A stretch of 11,203 nt of DNA from Planctomycetota bacterium (GTDB taxonomy: Bacteria > Planctomycetota > Phycisphaerae > WQYP01), in the NCBI GenBank assembly GCA_021816165.1, contig JAKAYZ010000014.1, positions 1 through 11,203 on the forward strand, read 5' to 3'. This document shows, in pieces, positions 1-6,664 of the stretch (positions are counted from its first letter, which is position 1; every line of letters starts with the position of its first letter). The notes under the pieces are model-generated. The model saw nothing but the letters and a program-made list of their open reading frames with translations. It searched no databases and was not told the origin of the DNA. Made by a program: the position numbers and the translations under genes.

Positions 1-1
1 G

Positions 2-1114
2 CGAGGTTCCATACCCGCGATTGATGCATTCACTTACATCCCCCTGTACCATTGCGACCATCTGCAAAGCGAATTGGTATTCAAGTCAAGGCGGCCCAAA
101 TTCGACGCCGTGCTGCTGGGGGCATGCCTGCCTTCGCTTCGTCTGCCGGTAAAATTCAAAGGATGCAGGTTACCCACGGTTGACACATCCGGAGAAATCT
201 TCCCACCCCCACTTCCGCGTGTAATTACCGATGATGTGCTGGTCGGCCGCCACGCTGCTGAATATTTTTTGCATCGTGGTTTTAATCGATATCTGTATTT
301 TGGCTACAAGCATTTCCATTGGTCCAACCTTCGCCTTCAGGGGTTTCGCGACGCTTTGTCATCGCGCGGTAAATCGGTGGCGGAGATCACCTACGACGAT
401 TCCACATCGTGGGATCTTGCGGCTGCCGCCGATGCACTAACGAGCCGTCTCGTAGGCGAAGGGGGTGCGCCAATGGCAATTTTCTGCGCTAACGACACGA
501 TCGCAGCGAGTGTTATTGAATCTTGCCAGCACGCCGGCGTGCCGGTGCCGGAGCAGGCCGCCGTCCTGGGCGTGGACGATGACCAGATGTACACGCAGAT
601 GCGCAGACCGCACATATCCAGCATGCAACTGCAGGACGAACGGATCGGTTACAAGGCCATGCGGCTGCTGCTGACTTTGCTTGAAAGGCGGGCCGGCGTT
701 TCATCCCGGCGGGTGCCACAGATTTTGATCCCGCCACATCTGATTATTTCCCGCCAGTCGACCGACACGGTGGCCGCCGACGATCCGCTCGTTCGGCGGG
801 CAACGAGTTATATCCGCGATCATCTCCACGAAGGTGTTAATATTAAACAATTAATGCACGCACTGAACACGTCGCGGACGACGCTGGAAACCCGCTTCAA
901 GAGGAGTATCGGTCGGCGACCGGGCGAGGAAATGCGGCGTCAGCGAATGACCCGCGCCTGCGATTTGCTTGCTTCAACCCAAAGTTCTGTCGGCGAGATA
1001 GCCCGGCGCGTCGGCTTCAGTTCGGCTCAGCTTTTCAGCGAGTCGTTCCGACGGCATCATAAAATGACGCCGCTGGCGTACCGTGACGCCCACCGCCGCG
1101 TCCGGTTCGGTTAA
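2..1114 (+). CDS. XylR-type AraC-family transcriptional regulator, 5' end missing
   Basis: The frame is open from base 2, so the gene begins left of the window; the TTG at 74 is an internal codon. About 370 residues are present. Residues ~1-245 resemble a LacI/PBP1-like ligand domain: the LPLPRV-type stretch (here PPPLPRVITDD), VGRHAAEYFLHRGF, FCANDTIA and VLGVDDD are typical of the sugar-sensing half. Residues ~260-365 are an AraC helix-turn-helix pair: the first helix-turn-helix around INTS-like LNTSRTTLETRFK, the second around VGEIARRVGFSSAQLFSESFRR, then the closing HHKMTPLAYR. This fusion is the XylR architecture, which is common in planctomycetes, and such proteins usually sense a sugar and activate a catabolic gene set. 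The target is not visible; any regulated genes may lie to the left. The stop (1112-1114) overlaps the stop of the convergent small gene. Family call is firm, ligand unknown. Confidence 0.9.
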   Translation, partial: RGSIPAIDAFTYIPLYHCDHLQSELVFKSRRPKFDAVLLGACLPSLRLPVKFKGCRLPTVDTSGEIFPPPLPRVITDDVLVGRHAAEYFLHRGFNRYLYFGYKHFHWSNLRLQGFRDALSSRGKSVAEITYDDSTSWDLAAAADALTSRLVGEGGAPMAIFCANDTIAASVIESCQHAGVPVPEQAAVLGVDDDQMYTQMRRPHISSMQLQDERIGYKAMRLLLTLLERRAGVSSRRVPQILIPPHLIISRQSTDTVAADDPLVRRATSYIRDHLHEGVNIKQLMHALNTSRTTLETRFKRSIGRRPGEEMRRQRMTRACDLLASTQSSVGEIARRVGFSSAQLFSESFRRHHKMTPLAYRDAHRRVRFG

Positions 1115-1380
1115 CCCCATTCATGGGTGACCTTAAATGCCGAAACGCGTAAATAGCCACCGATCCTGATTAATTTCTTCGCTTTCAGTCCGCCGAATTC
1201 TTCAATTTGCGTGATTTTCATTGGCCGGTATACTTCCAGTTCTATCTCCACCCGGGCGGAGGCCTGATCTGGCGGCCGCTTCGGCGGGAGATAGCTGCGA
1301 AGTTTCGGTGCAGTTGCTGCGATCAGTGTTTGGTTGCCGCATAAAATTCGAAATGCCCTTTTTTCCATCCCTTTTGCCAT
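1111..1380 (-). CDS. Small hypothetical protein, convergent to the regulator
   Basis: An open frame of 89 codons from ATG 1378-1380 to TAA 1111-1113; a second ATG at 1366-1368 would give 85 residues and has an AAAAGGG directly before it, too close to be an ideal Shine-Dalgarno. The frame stays open to an ATG at 1450-1452, but that extension is antisense to the S1 leader and reads like non-coding sequence. The protein is basic, with an alternating pattern VEIELEVYR and then KLIRIGGYLRVSAFKVTHEW, suggesting beta strands. It fills an otherwise empty 340-base gap, which is the main argument that it is real. I recognise no domain. Against it: no convincing ribosome binding site and no support beyond composition. 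If it is not a gene, this gap is the S1 leader and promoter region. Confidence 0.42.
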   Translation of the reverse strand: MAKGMEKRAFRILCGNQTLIAATAPKLRSYLPPKRPPDQASARVEIELEVYRPMKITQIEEFGGLKAKKLIRIGGYLRVSAFKVTHEWG

Positions 1381-1438
1381 TCGACAGTCAAACTCAGCCA
1401 AAATGGTGTGAAACGGCGCGGAATGCAAGCGGCGAGGA

Positions 1439-1445
1439 AAGGTGA
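1439..1445 (+). promoter_or_regulatory. Ribosome binding site of rpsA
   Basis: AAGGTGA lies 9 bases before the ATG at 1455, with a further GAGG at 1434-1437. It fixes the S1 start over any internal codon. No clear -35/-10 pair was found in 1115-1438. Confidence 0.7.
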
Positions 1446-1454
1446 ATATCACTT

Positions 1455-3167
1455 ATGGTTAATTACGCACTGCTCAAGGAATTGGGCCTCGACAGCCAGG
1501 CAGGCAACGATCAGGTCAAAGACCTTTACGAAGGTGGCGACGTCAACATCGACACCATGCTGGAAAATTCCGGCAAGACCTTTGCCAATGGCTCACTCCT
1601 GACAGGCAAAATCGTCAACATTCGCGGTGATGATGTCATTTTGGAAATCGGCCTGAAAAGTGAAGGTGTGTTGTCGCTTTCACGTGAATTTGACGATCCC
1701 GCCGATGTCGAGGTCGGTGATGAGGTGGTCGTACTGCTGGAGCAGGTGGAGTCTGAAAACGGCCTGGTGCAAATTTCCAAACGCAAGGCCGATCGAATCC
1801 GCGGATGGGAAACCATCGTCAACACCAAGAAGGAAGGCGACCCGGTCAGTGGTAAGGTGATCCGCAAGATTAAGGGCGGCCTGCTGGTGGATATCGGCGT
1901 GCCGGTATTTTTGCCCGCATCGCAGGTGGATGTGCGCCGACCAGGGGAAATTGGAGAGTTTATCAACCGCACGGTTGAGGCAGAAATATTGAAAATCGAC
2001 CTTGAGCGGCGCAATATCGTCATCAGTCGCCGCAAATTTATGGAACGCCAACGTTCTGAGGCTAAACAGAAGGTGTTTGACGACCTTGAAGTGGGACAGT
2101 TGCGCCATGGCATTGTGAAAAACTTTGCTGATTTTGGTGCCTTCATCGATCTTGGCGGCGTGGACGGCTTGCTGCACATCACGGATATGAGCTGGGGCCG
2201 GGTTAATCGGCCCAGCGACGTACTGAAGCTGGAACAGGAAGTTGAAGTGATGGTGCTCAGTGTCGATCGGGAAAAGGAAAAGATCGCCTTGGGCCTGAAA
2301 CAAAAGCATGCCTCGCCATGGGAACATGCCGACGAGAAATACCCCGTCGGCACCCGGGTTAAGGGGCAGGTGACCAACATCACCACCTACGGCGCATTTG
2401 TAAAACTTGAAGAGGGCGTCGAAGGACTGGTTCACATCTCCGAGATGAGCTGGACCAAACGCATCAATCACCCCGGCGAGATGCTTTCCGTGGGTGAAGA
2501 GGTGGATGTGGTAATCCTTGAGGTAAACAAGGCAAAACAGGAAATCAGCCTTGGCATCAAGCAGACGGAAGCCAATCCGTGGACTGTCCTGGCCGATAAA
2601 TATCCGGCGGGAACCGTCGTTACCGGAAAGGTGCGCAACGTAGCCAACTACGGAGCGTTTATCGAAATTGAGGAAGGTATCGACGGTCTGCTGCACGTCA
2701 CAGATATGAGCTGGACGAAGAAAATCGCCCATCCCAGTGAACAACTCAAGAAGGGCGATGTGGTGCAGTGCGTGGTTCTAAGTGTGGATCAGGATAAGAA
2801 CCGTGTCGCGCTGGGTATGAAGCAGTTGACCGAAGACCCGTGGATTCATGCCATCCCGACCAACTACCGCCCAGGCATGATTGTTCGCGGAAAGGTAACC
2901 AAAATTACCAACTTTGGCGTATTCCTTGAATTGGAGCCGGGCTTGGAAGGTCTGCTGCATATCAGCGAACTTTCAGAAGACAAGGTGGAAAACCCGCAGG
3001 ATATGGTAAAGCTCGGCGACGAATTGGAAGTCAAAATTCTTCGCGTCGATATGGACGATCGCAAAATTGGGCTTTCGCTTAAGCGCGTTCAAGGCGGTCC
3101 ATCCGATGAGCCGGAGGCCACCGAAGAGGATCGTCCGCGGAAATATCGCGGCGGTTTGGAAAGCTGA
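1455..3167 (+). CDS. rpsA: 30S ribosomal protein S1
   Basis: 570 residues, close to the 557 of E. coli S1. Six S1 (OB-fold) domains follow each other at about 47-112, 128-195, 212-283, 297-371, 384-457 and 471-544. Domains 3-6 are canonical, with the repeated GLLHITDMSW / GLVHISEMSW / GLLHVTDMSW / GLLHISELS core and the xxYGAF or xxFGAF strand. Domains 1 and 2 are divergent, as expected for the ribosome-docking part. A short acidic and then basic tail ends in RPRKYRGGLES. S1 binds mRNA upstream of the start codon and helps load it on the 30S subunit; in E. coli it also represses its own translation, which cannot be judged here. The ATG at 1455 has a good ribosome binding site. The gene is single, with its own strong terminator downstream. 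The in-frame reverse ORFs across it are shadows. Confidence 0.97.
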   Translation: MVNYALLKELGLDSQAGNDQVKDLYEGGDVNIDTMLENSGKTFANGSLLTGKIVNIRGDDVILEIGLKSEGVLSLSREFDDPADVEVGDEVVVLLEQVESENGLVQISKRKADRIRGWETIVNTKKEGDPVSGKVIRKIKGGLLVDIGVPVFLPASQVDVRRPGEIGEFINRTVEAEILKIDLERRNIVISRRKFMERQRSEAKQKVFDDLEVGQLRHGIVKNFADFGAFIDLGGVDGLLHITDMSWGRVNRPSDVLKLEQEVEVMVLSVDREKEKIALGLKQKHASPWEHADEKYPVGTRVKGQVTNITTYGAFVKLEEGVEGLVHISEMSWTKRINHPGEMLSVGEEVDVVILEVNKAKQEISLGIKQTEANPWTVLADKYPAGTVVTGKVRNVANYGAFIEIEEGIDGLLHVTDMSWTKKIAHPSEQLKKGDVVQCVVLSVDQDKNRVALGMKQLTEDPWIHAIPTNYRPGMIVRGKVTKITNFGVFLELEPGLEGLLHISELSEDKVENPQDMVKLGDELEVKILRVDMDDRKIGLSLKRVQGGPSDEPEATEEDRPRKYRGGLES

Positions 3168-3175
3168 CGCTTTCC
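3158..3175 (+). repeat. Small hairpin enclosing the rpsA stop codon
   Basis: GGAAAGC (3158-3164) and GCTTTCC (3169-3175) form a 7-bp stem with loop TGAC, so the TGA stop (3165-3167) sits in the loop. It stands 19 bases before the terminator stem. It may protect the mRNA end or be chance. Confidence 0.4.
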
Positions 3176-3194
3176 CCATTGACTTGTGTGCATC

Positions 3195-3229
3195 GACGCC
3201 GGGCGTGCGCGCCCGGCGTCTTTTTTTTT
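3195..3229 (+). terminator. Intrinsic terminator after rpsA
   Basis: A perfect 10-bp stem, GACGCCGGGC (3195-3204) with GCCCGGCGTC (3211-3220), six-base loop GTGCGC, followed directly by nine T (3221-3229). It ends the rpsA transcript 28 bases after the stop codon, and it separates S1 from the ASCH gene. Confidence 0.95.
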
Positions 3230-3281
3230 CGCCAGTTATCGCCATGTGGTCAACCTGTGGGTGCTGGTTTATCCTTATATC

Positions 3282-3869
3282 ATGCTGTTACTTAAAAAAC
3301 ATCTGGTGAAGCTGGTTCGAGATGGCAAAAAACGCCAGACGCTTCGCTTTTGGACGCGCCCGATCGTAAGTGTTGGCCAGGTGAGTTTTACCCCGGGCTT
3401 GGGGCGAATGCTGATTACAGGCGTGGATGTCATTGACGATATGAGTGAGCTGACCGATGCGGACGCCCTCGCGGACGGCTTTAATAATTTGGCGGAACTG
3501 ATAGCCGAACTGCGTCGCATTTATCCAAGTATCCCCCCTAAAGGGAAAAAGCTTTACCGGATCGCATTTCAATGGCCGATAGGCGAAAAACCCGCCTCAG
3601 CCGCCCCCGTGGCAAAAACGCCCGAATCAGCACATGGCAAGGTCAAGCGACCGCGTCGTGCGCAAAGTCAGCCCGGGCAGTCTGCGCATTTGCACTCCGG
3701 CATCGACGAAGCGCCAAAACCCGACTGCGCAAAAACGCTGCCCAGTCGAAGCAACCTCCGCCGCCGATCGGCGCAGCTACCATCGTCCGCACCGTCAAGT
3801 CGATCACCCACGGCCCGTGAAATGAAGCAATTGCGTGATTGGATATTAAATCAGCGTGAGAAGCGGTGA
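3282..3869 (+). CDS. ASCH (PUA-like) domain protein with disordered basic tail
   Basis: 195 residues from ATG 3282. The open frame runs back to 3186 but would then read through the rpsA terminator, so the start is set at MLLLKKHLVKLV. No clear Shine-Dalgarno precedes it. Residues ~3-98 match the ASCH fold: DGKKRQTLRFW, a GQVSFTPGLGRMLITGVDV strand pair, ELTDADALADGFNNLAELIAELRRIYP, and the closing LYRIAFQW. The order resembles E. coli YqfB, an N4-acetylcytidine amidohydrolase; Lys17 and Thr20 fall where YqfB has its GRKTIT Lys and Thr, but the equivalent of its catalytic Glu is not clear. Other ASCH proteins are thought to bind RNA. Residues ~100-195 are rich in Pro, Ser and Arg/Lys, ending in a possible helix EMKQLRDWILNQREKR. 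Domain call is good; substrate unknown. Confidence 0.75.
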   Translation: MLLLKKHLVKLVRDGKKRQTLRFWTRPIVSVGQVSFTPGLGRMLITGVDVIDDMSELTDADALADGFNNLAELIAELRRIYPSIPPKGKKLYRIAFQWPIGEKPASAAPVAKTPESAHGKVKRPRRAQSQPGQSAHLHSGIDEAPKPDCAKTLPSRSNLRRRSAQLPSSAPSSRSPTAREMKQLRDWILNQREKR

Positions 3870-4022
3870 TCCGGAGAACGTGGCGAATACGGGATTTCTG
3901 ATGGCTGATTTTGCCGTCAATTGGCGTCGAATTAAATATATTGATTGGCGCGGAAATATGATCTCTTCTCCCTGCTGCAAACGTTGATTAAGAGGTGTAA
4001 GAATTGCCCGAGGTGTTGAAAC
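3870..4022 (+). promoter_or_regulatory. AT-rich leader before waaA
   Basis: 153 bases with no standard gene, clearly more AT-rich than the flanks (for example 3931-3946). A poor promoter candidate is TTGCCG (3911-3916), 16 bases, TAAATA (3933-3938). GAGGTGT occurs twice, at 3992-3998 and 4010-4016, 18 bases apart; either copy can serve as a ribosome binding site. A nine-codon frame begins with TTG 4004, six bases after the first GAGGTG, and stops at TGA 4031-4033 inside the waaA start region. Confidence 0.35.
4010..4015 (+). promoter_or_regulatory. Ribosome binding site pointing to an ATC start for waaA
   Basis: GAGGTG lies 7 bases before ATC 4023-4025, the ideal distance. The waaA frame has a TGA at 4017-4019, so the start must lie between 4020 and the family-conserved N-terminus. 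No ATG, GTG or TTG exists in frame before TTG 4077, which would cut off the membrane anchor. Confidence 0.45.
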
Positions 4023-5348
4023 ATCTTTTTTGATCTGATTTATCTCATAGCCCTTACGGTATCCTTACCGTGGTTATTGGTGCGCAGTTGGCGTACGGGC
4101 AAATACCGCCGGGGATGGGCCGGACGGCTGGGCAAATTGTCCCCGGCAGAGCGGGCGGCCATCTCGTCCGATGGCCGCCGCGTGCTGATTCACTGCGTTT
4201 CCGTCGGCGAACTTGCCTCTTCTGCCGCCCTGATCGATGACATTTTGCAACTGGCTGATGATATTCAGGTGGTAGTAACGGTGACGACCGACACCGGAAT
4301 GGCACGTGCATTAAAAGTTTATCCACCCGGCACGTCGCGGGTTGTGGTGCTGCGCTATCCGCTGGATTTTTCCTTCTCTGTAAACCGATTTCTCGACGCC
4401 GTGCGCCCCAGTGTTGCCGGGCTTATAGAACTTGAAATATGGCCGAATTTTATGGCGGCTTGCCAAAGACGCCAAATCCCCGTGGATATTATCAATGGAC
4501 GCATGACGGAGCGCAGTTTCCGCCGCTATGCCGTCGTTAAACCGATTATGCGACGCATGCTGCGGCATGTCCGGCACATGGGTGTACAAAGTGCCGATAT
4601 TGGCAAGCGCTTTCTGGCATTAGGTGCCGATCCGTCGCGCATGACCGTTTTGCCGACCATCAAATACGATACGGCAGATTTTTCCCCACAGATTGCCGGC
4701 ACTGCGACGATGGCCGCGGCGCTGGGCATCCGCCCTGAACATTGGCTTTTTACGGCCGGATCGACAGGCCCGGGCGAAGAGGAGGCGTTGCTTGACGCCT
4801 ACGCGGCTTTGGTACCGCACTTTGCGAACTTGCGTTTATGTATGGCACCCCGCAAGCCGGAGGTTTACGCCCAAGTGGAGGACGCCATCCGCCGCCGAGG
4901 GTTTTCGCCGTTGCGACGAACTGCGAGGCCAGATGGTGGCCCGCATGCGGACTTGTCGGCGGACCAGATAGTCATGCTGGATACATTTGGCGAATTGAAA
5001 AAGGCTTATGCACTGTCGGCCGCCATATTTTCGGGTCGGTCTCTGGTGCCTCTGGGGGGCAGCGACATGATTGAGGCGGTGGCTTTAACTAAGCCGGTCT
5101 GTTTTGGCCCCCATACATGGAATTTTGCAGAAGTAACCGCGTTGCTTCTCGAGGTGGGCGGGGCTGAGCAGATATGCGATGCCGCCGGGCTTCAGGCGAT
5201 CCTGCGAAATTGGCTTCTGGACACGGCGGGTGCCAAGGCGATGGCCGAGCGCGGGCGGTTGGCGCTTATGAGCAAGAGGGGGTCGAGCCTTCAATACGCG
5301 CAGCGACTTTTGGGTACCATACCGCATGGCTCGCCCGTTGGGGGTTGA
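4023..5348 (+). CDS. waaA: Kdo transferase (3-deoxy-D-manno-octulosonic acid transferase)
   Basis: Transfers Kdo from CMP-Kdo to lipid A precursor at the inner membrane, the first core step of LPS. From ATC 4023 it has 441 residues (E. coli 425). Residues 1-20 form the usual membrane anchor (FFDLIYLIALTVSLPWLL) before RTGKYRRGW. Seen next: HCVSVGE with Glu63, the site of the catalytic base known in Aquifex WaaA; ELEIWPN at 136-142; NGR at 158-160; GSTGPGEEE at 246-254; PRKPE; DTFGEL; GRSLVPLGGSDMIE at 338-351; FGPHTWNF. Conventional start TTG 4077 would lose the anchor. Alternatives are CTG 4035, or TTG 4004 followed by a frameshift in T6 (4026-4031). The usual His of STHxGE, PRHPE and GGHN are Gly, Lys and Ser here; GSDMIE-type motifs occur in planctomycete homologues as I remember them. 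It is followed by the channel gene, probably co-transcribed. Function firm, start uncertain. Confidence 0.9.
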   Translation: MFFDLIYLIALTVSLPWLLVRSWRTGKYRRGWAGRLGKLSPAERAAISSDGRRVLIHCVSVGELASSAALIDDILQLADDIQVVVTVTTDTGMARALKVYPPGTSRVVVLRYPLDFSFSVNRFLDAVRPSVAGLIELEIWPNFMAACQRRQIPVDIINGRMTERSFRRYAVVKPIMRRMLRHVRHMGVQSADIGKRFLALGADPSRMTVLPTIKYDTADFSPQIAGTATMAAALGIRPEHWLFTAGSTGPGEEEALLDAYAALVPHFANLRLCMAPRKPEVYAQVEDAIRRRGFSPLRRTARPDGGPHADLSADQIVMLDTFGELKKAYALSAAIFSGRSLVPLGGSDMIEAVALTKPVCFGPHTWNFAEVTALLLEVGGAEQICDAAGLQAILRNWLLDTAGAKAMAERGRLALMSKRGSSLQYAQRLLGTIPHGSPVGG

Positions 5349-5368
5349 AATATCAATGGAAAAAGGTT

Positions 5369-5372
5369 AGGA
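5369..5372 (+). promoter_or_regulatory. Ribosome binding site of the MscS gene
   Basis: AGGA, preceded by AAAAGG (5361-5366), lies 8 bases before ATG 5381. It fixes the start; the open frame itself runs back to 5174 inside waaA. Confidence 0.6.
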
Positions 5373-5380
5373 ATGAACCC

Positions 5381-6664
5381 ATGAAATCAAGCGTGGTCCC
5401 GATTAAAATTGTACTGGCAGGTAACCAAACGGCACCCACCGCCAAGGTAGAGCATCACCACAGCCTCAGCACTCTCTATGGCAATATGATGCATGTATTA
5501 AATCTGCATCGTCTCATGCTGTCCAATGGCTGGCTGAACTGGCTGATACTGATTGTTGCCATTTTTCTTGGGGCGGCCGCCGGACGGGCCGTCATTGCAG
5601 CCCTCGATTCCGTGGGAGGCCGGCTGGAGAAAAAGGGATGGCATTTTCAGGCGGTGCTGATTTCGTCTATGGCCAAGCCGGCCAATCTGGTTATTTTCGC
5701 CCTGTCGTTGCTGGTTGGATTAGGCCAGTTGCACCTCAACAGCGTCCTGCGATACGCCAGCGGCAAAATGGTGATGCTTCTTATTGCCATTGGAGTATTC
5801 TGGTATCTCTACAACGTGGTGGAGATGGTGGAGATTGCACTCAAACGCTTCATTCGTCGCCACGAAACGCCGCTGACCGATCAAGTGGTACCGATTATCC
5901 GTAAGACCTTGCGCGTCTTTGTACTGATTGTTGCGGTACTGTTTATCGCCCAGAATGTGTTCGATCGCAATATCGGCTCGTGGCTGGCGGGCCTGGGCAT
6001 TGCGGGTTTGGCCGTTTCACTGGCGGCCCAGGATTCACTCAAAAATCTTTTTGGATCAGTAACCATCTTCCTCGACCGCCCCTTTCTCACCGGCCAGCAG
6101 GTGACCTACCAGGGTTTTAACGGCGTGGTGGAGGATATCGGCTTTCGGTCCACGCGACTGCGGCTTTTTGATGGCACGCTGGTATCGGTACCCAACTCAG
6201 ATATCGTCAACACCAGCGTGCAGAATTTTTCCGTGCGGCCGTTTCTGCGGCGGTTTTTAACCATCGGCATCACCTATGACGTCGGGGTTGAGAAGATGCG
6301 CGACGCTGTTAACATCGTGCGCGGGATACTGGAAAGCGATGAATTTCGGGGCCCCGTGCGCAATCCGGAAAACCCCAATGATTATCCACCCCGCGTTTAC
6401 TTTAATGATTTTGCCGCCGACTCTCTCAATATCACCATATATTATTATTACCGGCCGGTCAGCGATTATTGGGGATTTATTGACTACAACCAGCGTTTTA
6501 ACCTGAAACTTATGGAGGAATTTGAAAAAGCGGGTATCGAATTCGCCTTCACCTCGCGGACGGTGTATCTGGCCGGAGACCCAAAACGCCGCCTGCCGGT
6601 GTATTTAATAAAAGATGACAGTGCTCCCCCGCCGGAAGCCCCTGCTGGCGGCCCCAAAAACTGA
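5381..6664 (+). CDS. MscS-family mechanosensitive ion channel
   Basis: 427 residues, longer than E. coli MscS (286) because of extra N-terminal membrane helices. Hydrophobic segments lie near 52-72, 98-116, 128-148 and 176-196, followed by the pore helix 201-234 (LAGLGIAGLAVSLAAQDSL, then KNLFGSVTIFLDRPF), the family signature. The beta domain follows (GVVEDIGFRSTRLRLFDGTLVSVPNSDIVNTSVQNFS, 248-284), then the alpha/beta cytoplasmic vestibule with FEKAGIEFAFTSRTVYL at 381-397. A Pro-rich tail ends the protein. Such channels open under membrane tension and release solutes on osmotic downshock. The gene starts 32 bases after waaA, so the two are likely one transcript, both serving the envelope. 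The stop at 6662-6664 abuts the stop of the convergent rluA-type gene with no base between, and no hairpin terminator is evident. Which MscS subfamily it belongs to cannot be told by eye. Confidence 0.93.
   Translation: MKSSVVPIKIVLAGNQTAPTAKVEHHHSLSTLYGNMMHVLNLHRLMLSNGWLNWLILIVAIFLGAAAGRAVIAALDSVGGRLEKKGWHFQAVLISSMAKPANLVIFALSLLVGLGQLHLNSVLRYASGKMVMLLIAIGVFWYLYNVVEMVEIALKRFIRRHETPLTDQVVPIIRKTLRVFVLIVAVLFIAQNVFDRNIGSWLAGLGIAGLAVSLAAQDSLKNLFGSVTIFLDRPFLTGQQVTYQGFNGVVEDIGFRSTRLRLFDGTLVSVPNSDIVNTSVQNFSVRPFLRRFLTIGITYDVGVEKMRDAVNIVRGILESDEFRGPVRNPENPNDYPPRVYFNDFAADSLNITIYYYYRPVSDYWGFIDYNQRFNLKLMEEFEKAGIEFAFTSRTVYLAGDPKRRLPVYLIKDDSAPPPEAPAGGPKN

Noticed and set aside
1116..1127. CCCATTCATGGG hairpin after the regulator
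   Set aside because: The stem is short and has no T-tract, so it is not a terminator.
1221..1445. Plus-strand 74-codon ORF before rpsA
   Set aside because: No ribosome site, biased residue content, and it opposes the more protein-like minus frame.
1526..2744. Long reverse-strand ORFs (286 and 354 codons) across rpsA
   Set aside because: They are antisense to a fully recognisable S1 protein; the residue patterns are shadows of its codons.
3186..3281. N-terminal extension of the ASCH protein to ATG 3186
   Set aside because: It would be translated through the rpsA terminator stem and T-tract and encodes a Phe run; the fold begins at 3282.
4319..4327. DnaA-box-like TTATCCACC (also at 6382-6390)
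   Set aside because: Both are single, inside coding sequence and differ from TTATCCACA; no cluster, so no origin is claimed.
5174..5380. Extension of the MscS frame back to 5174
   Set aside because: It lies inside waaA in another frame, while ATG 5381 has a good ribosome site.
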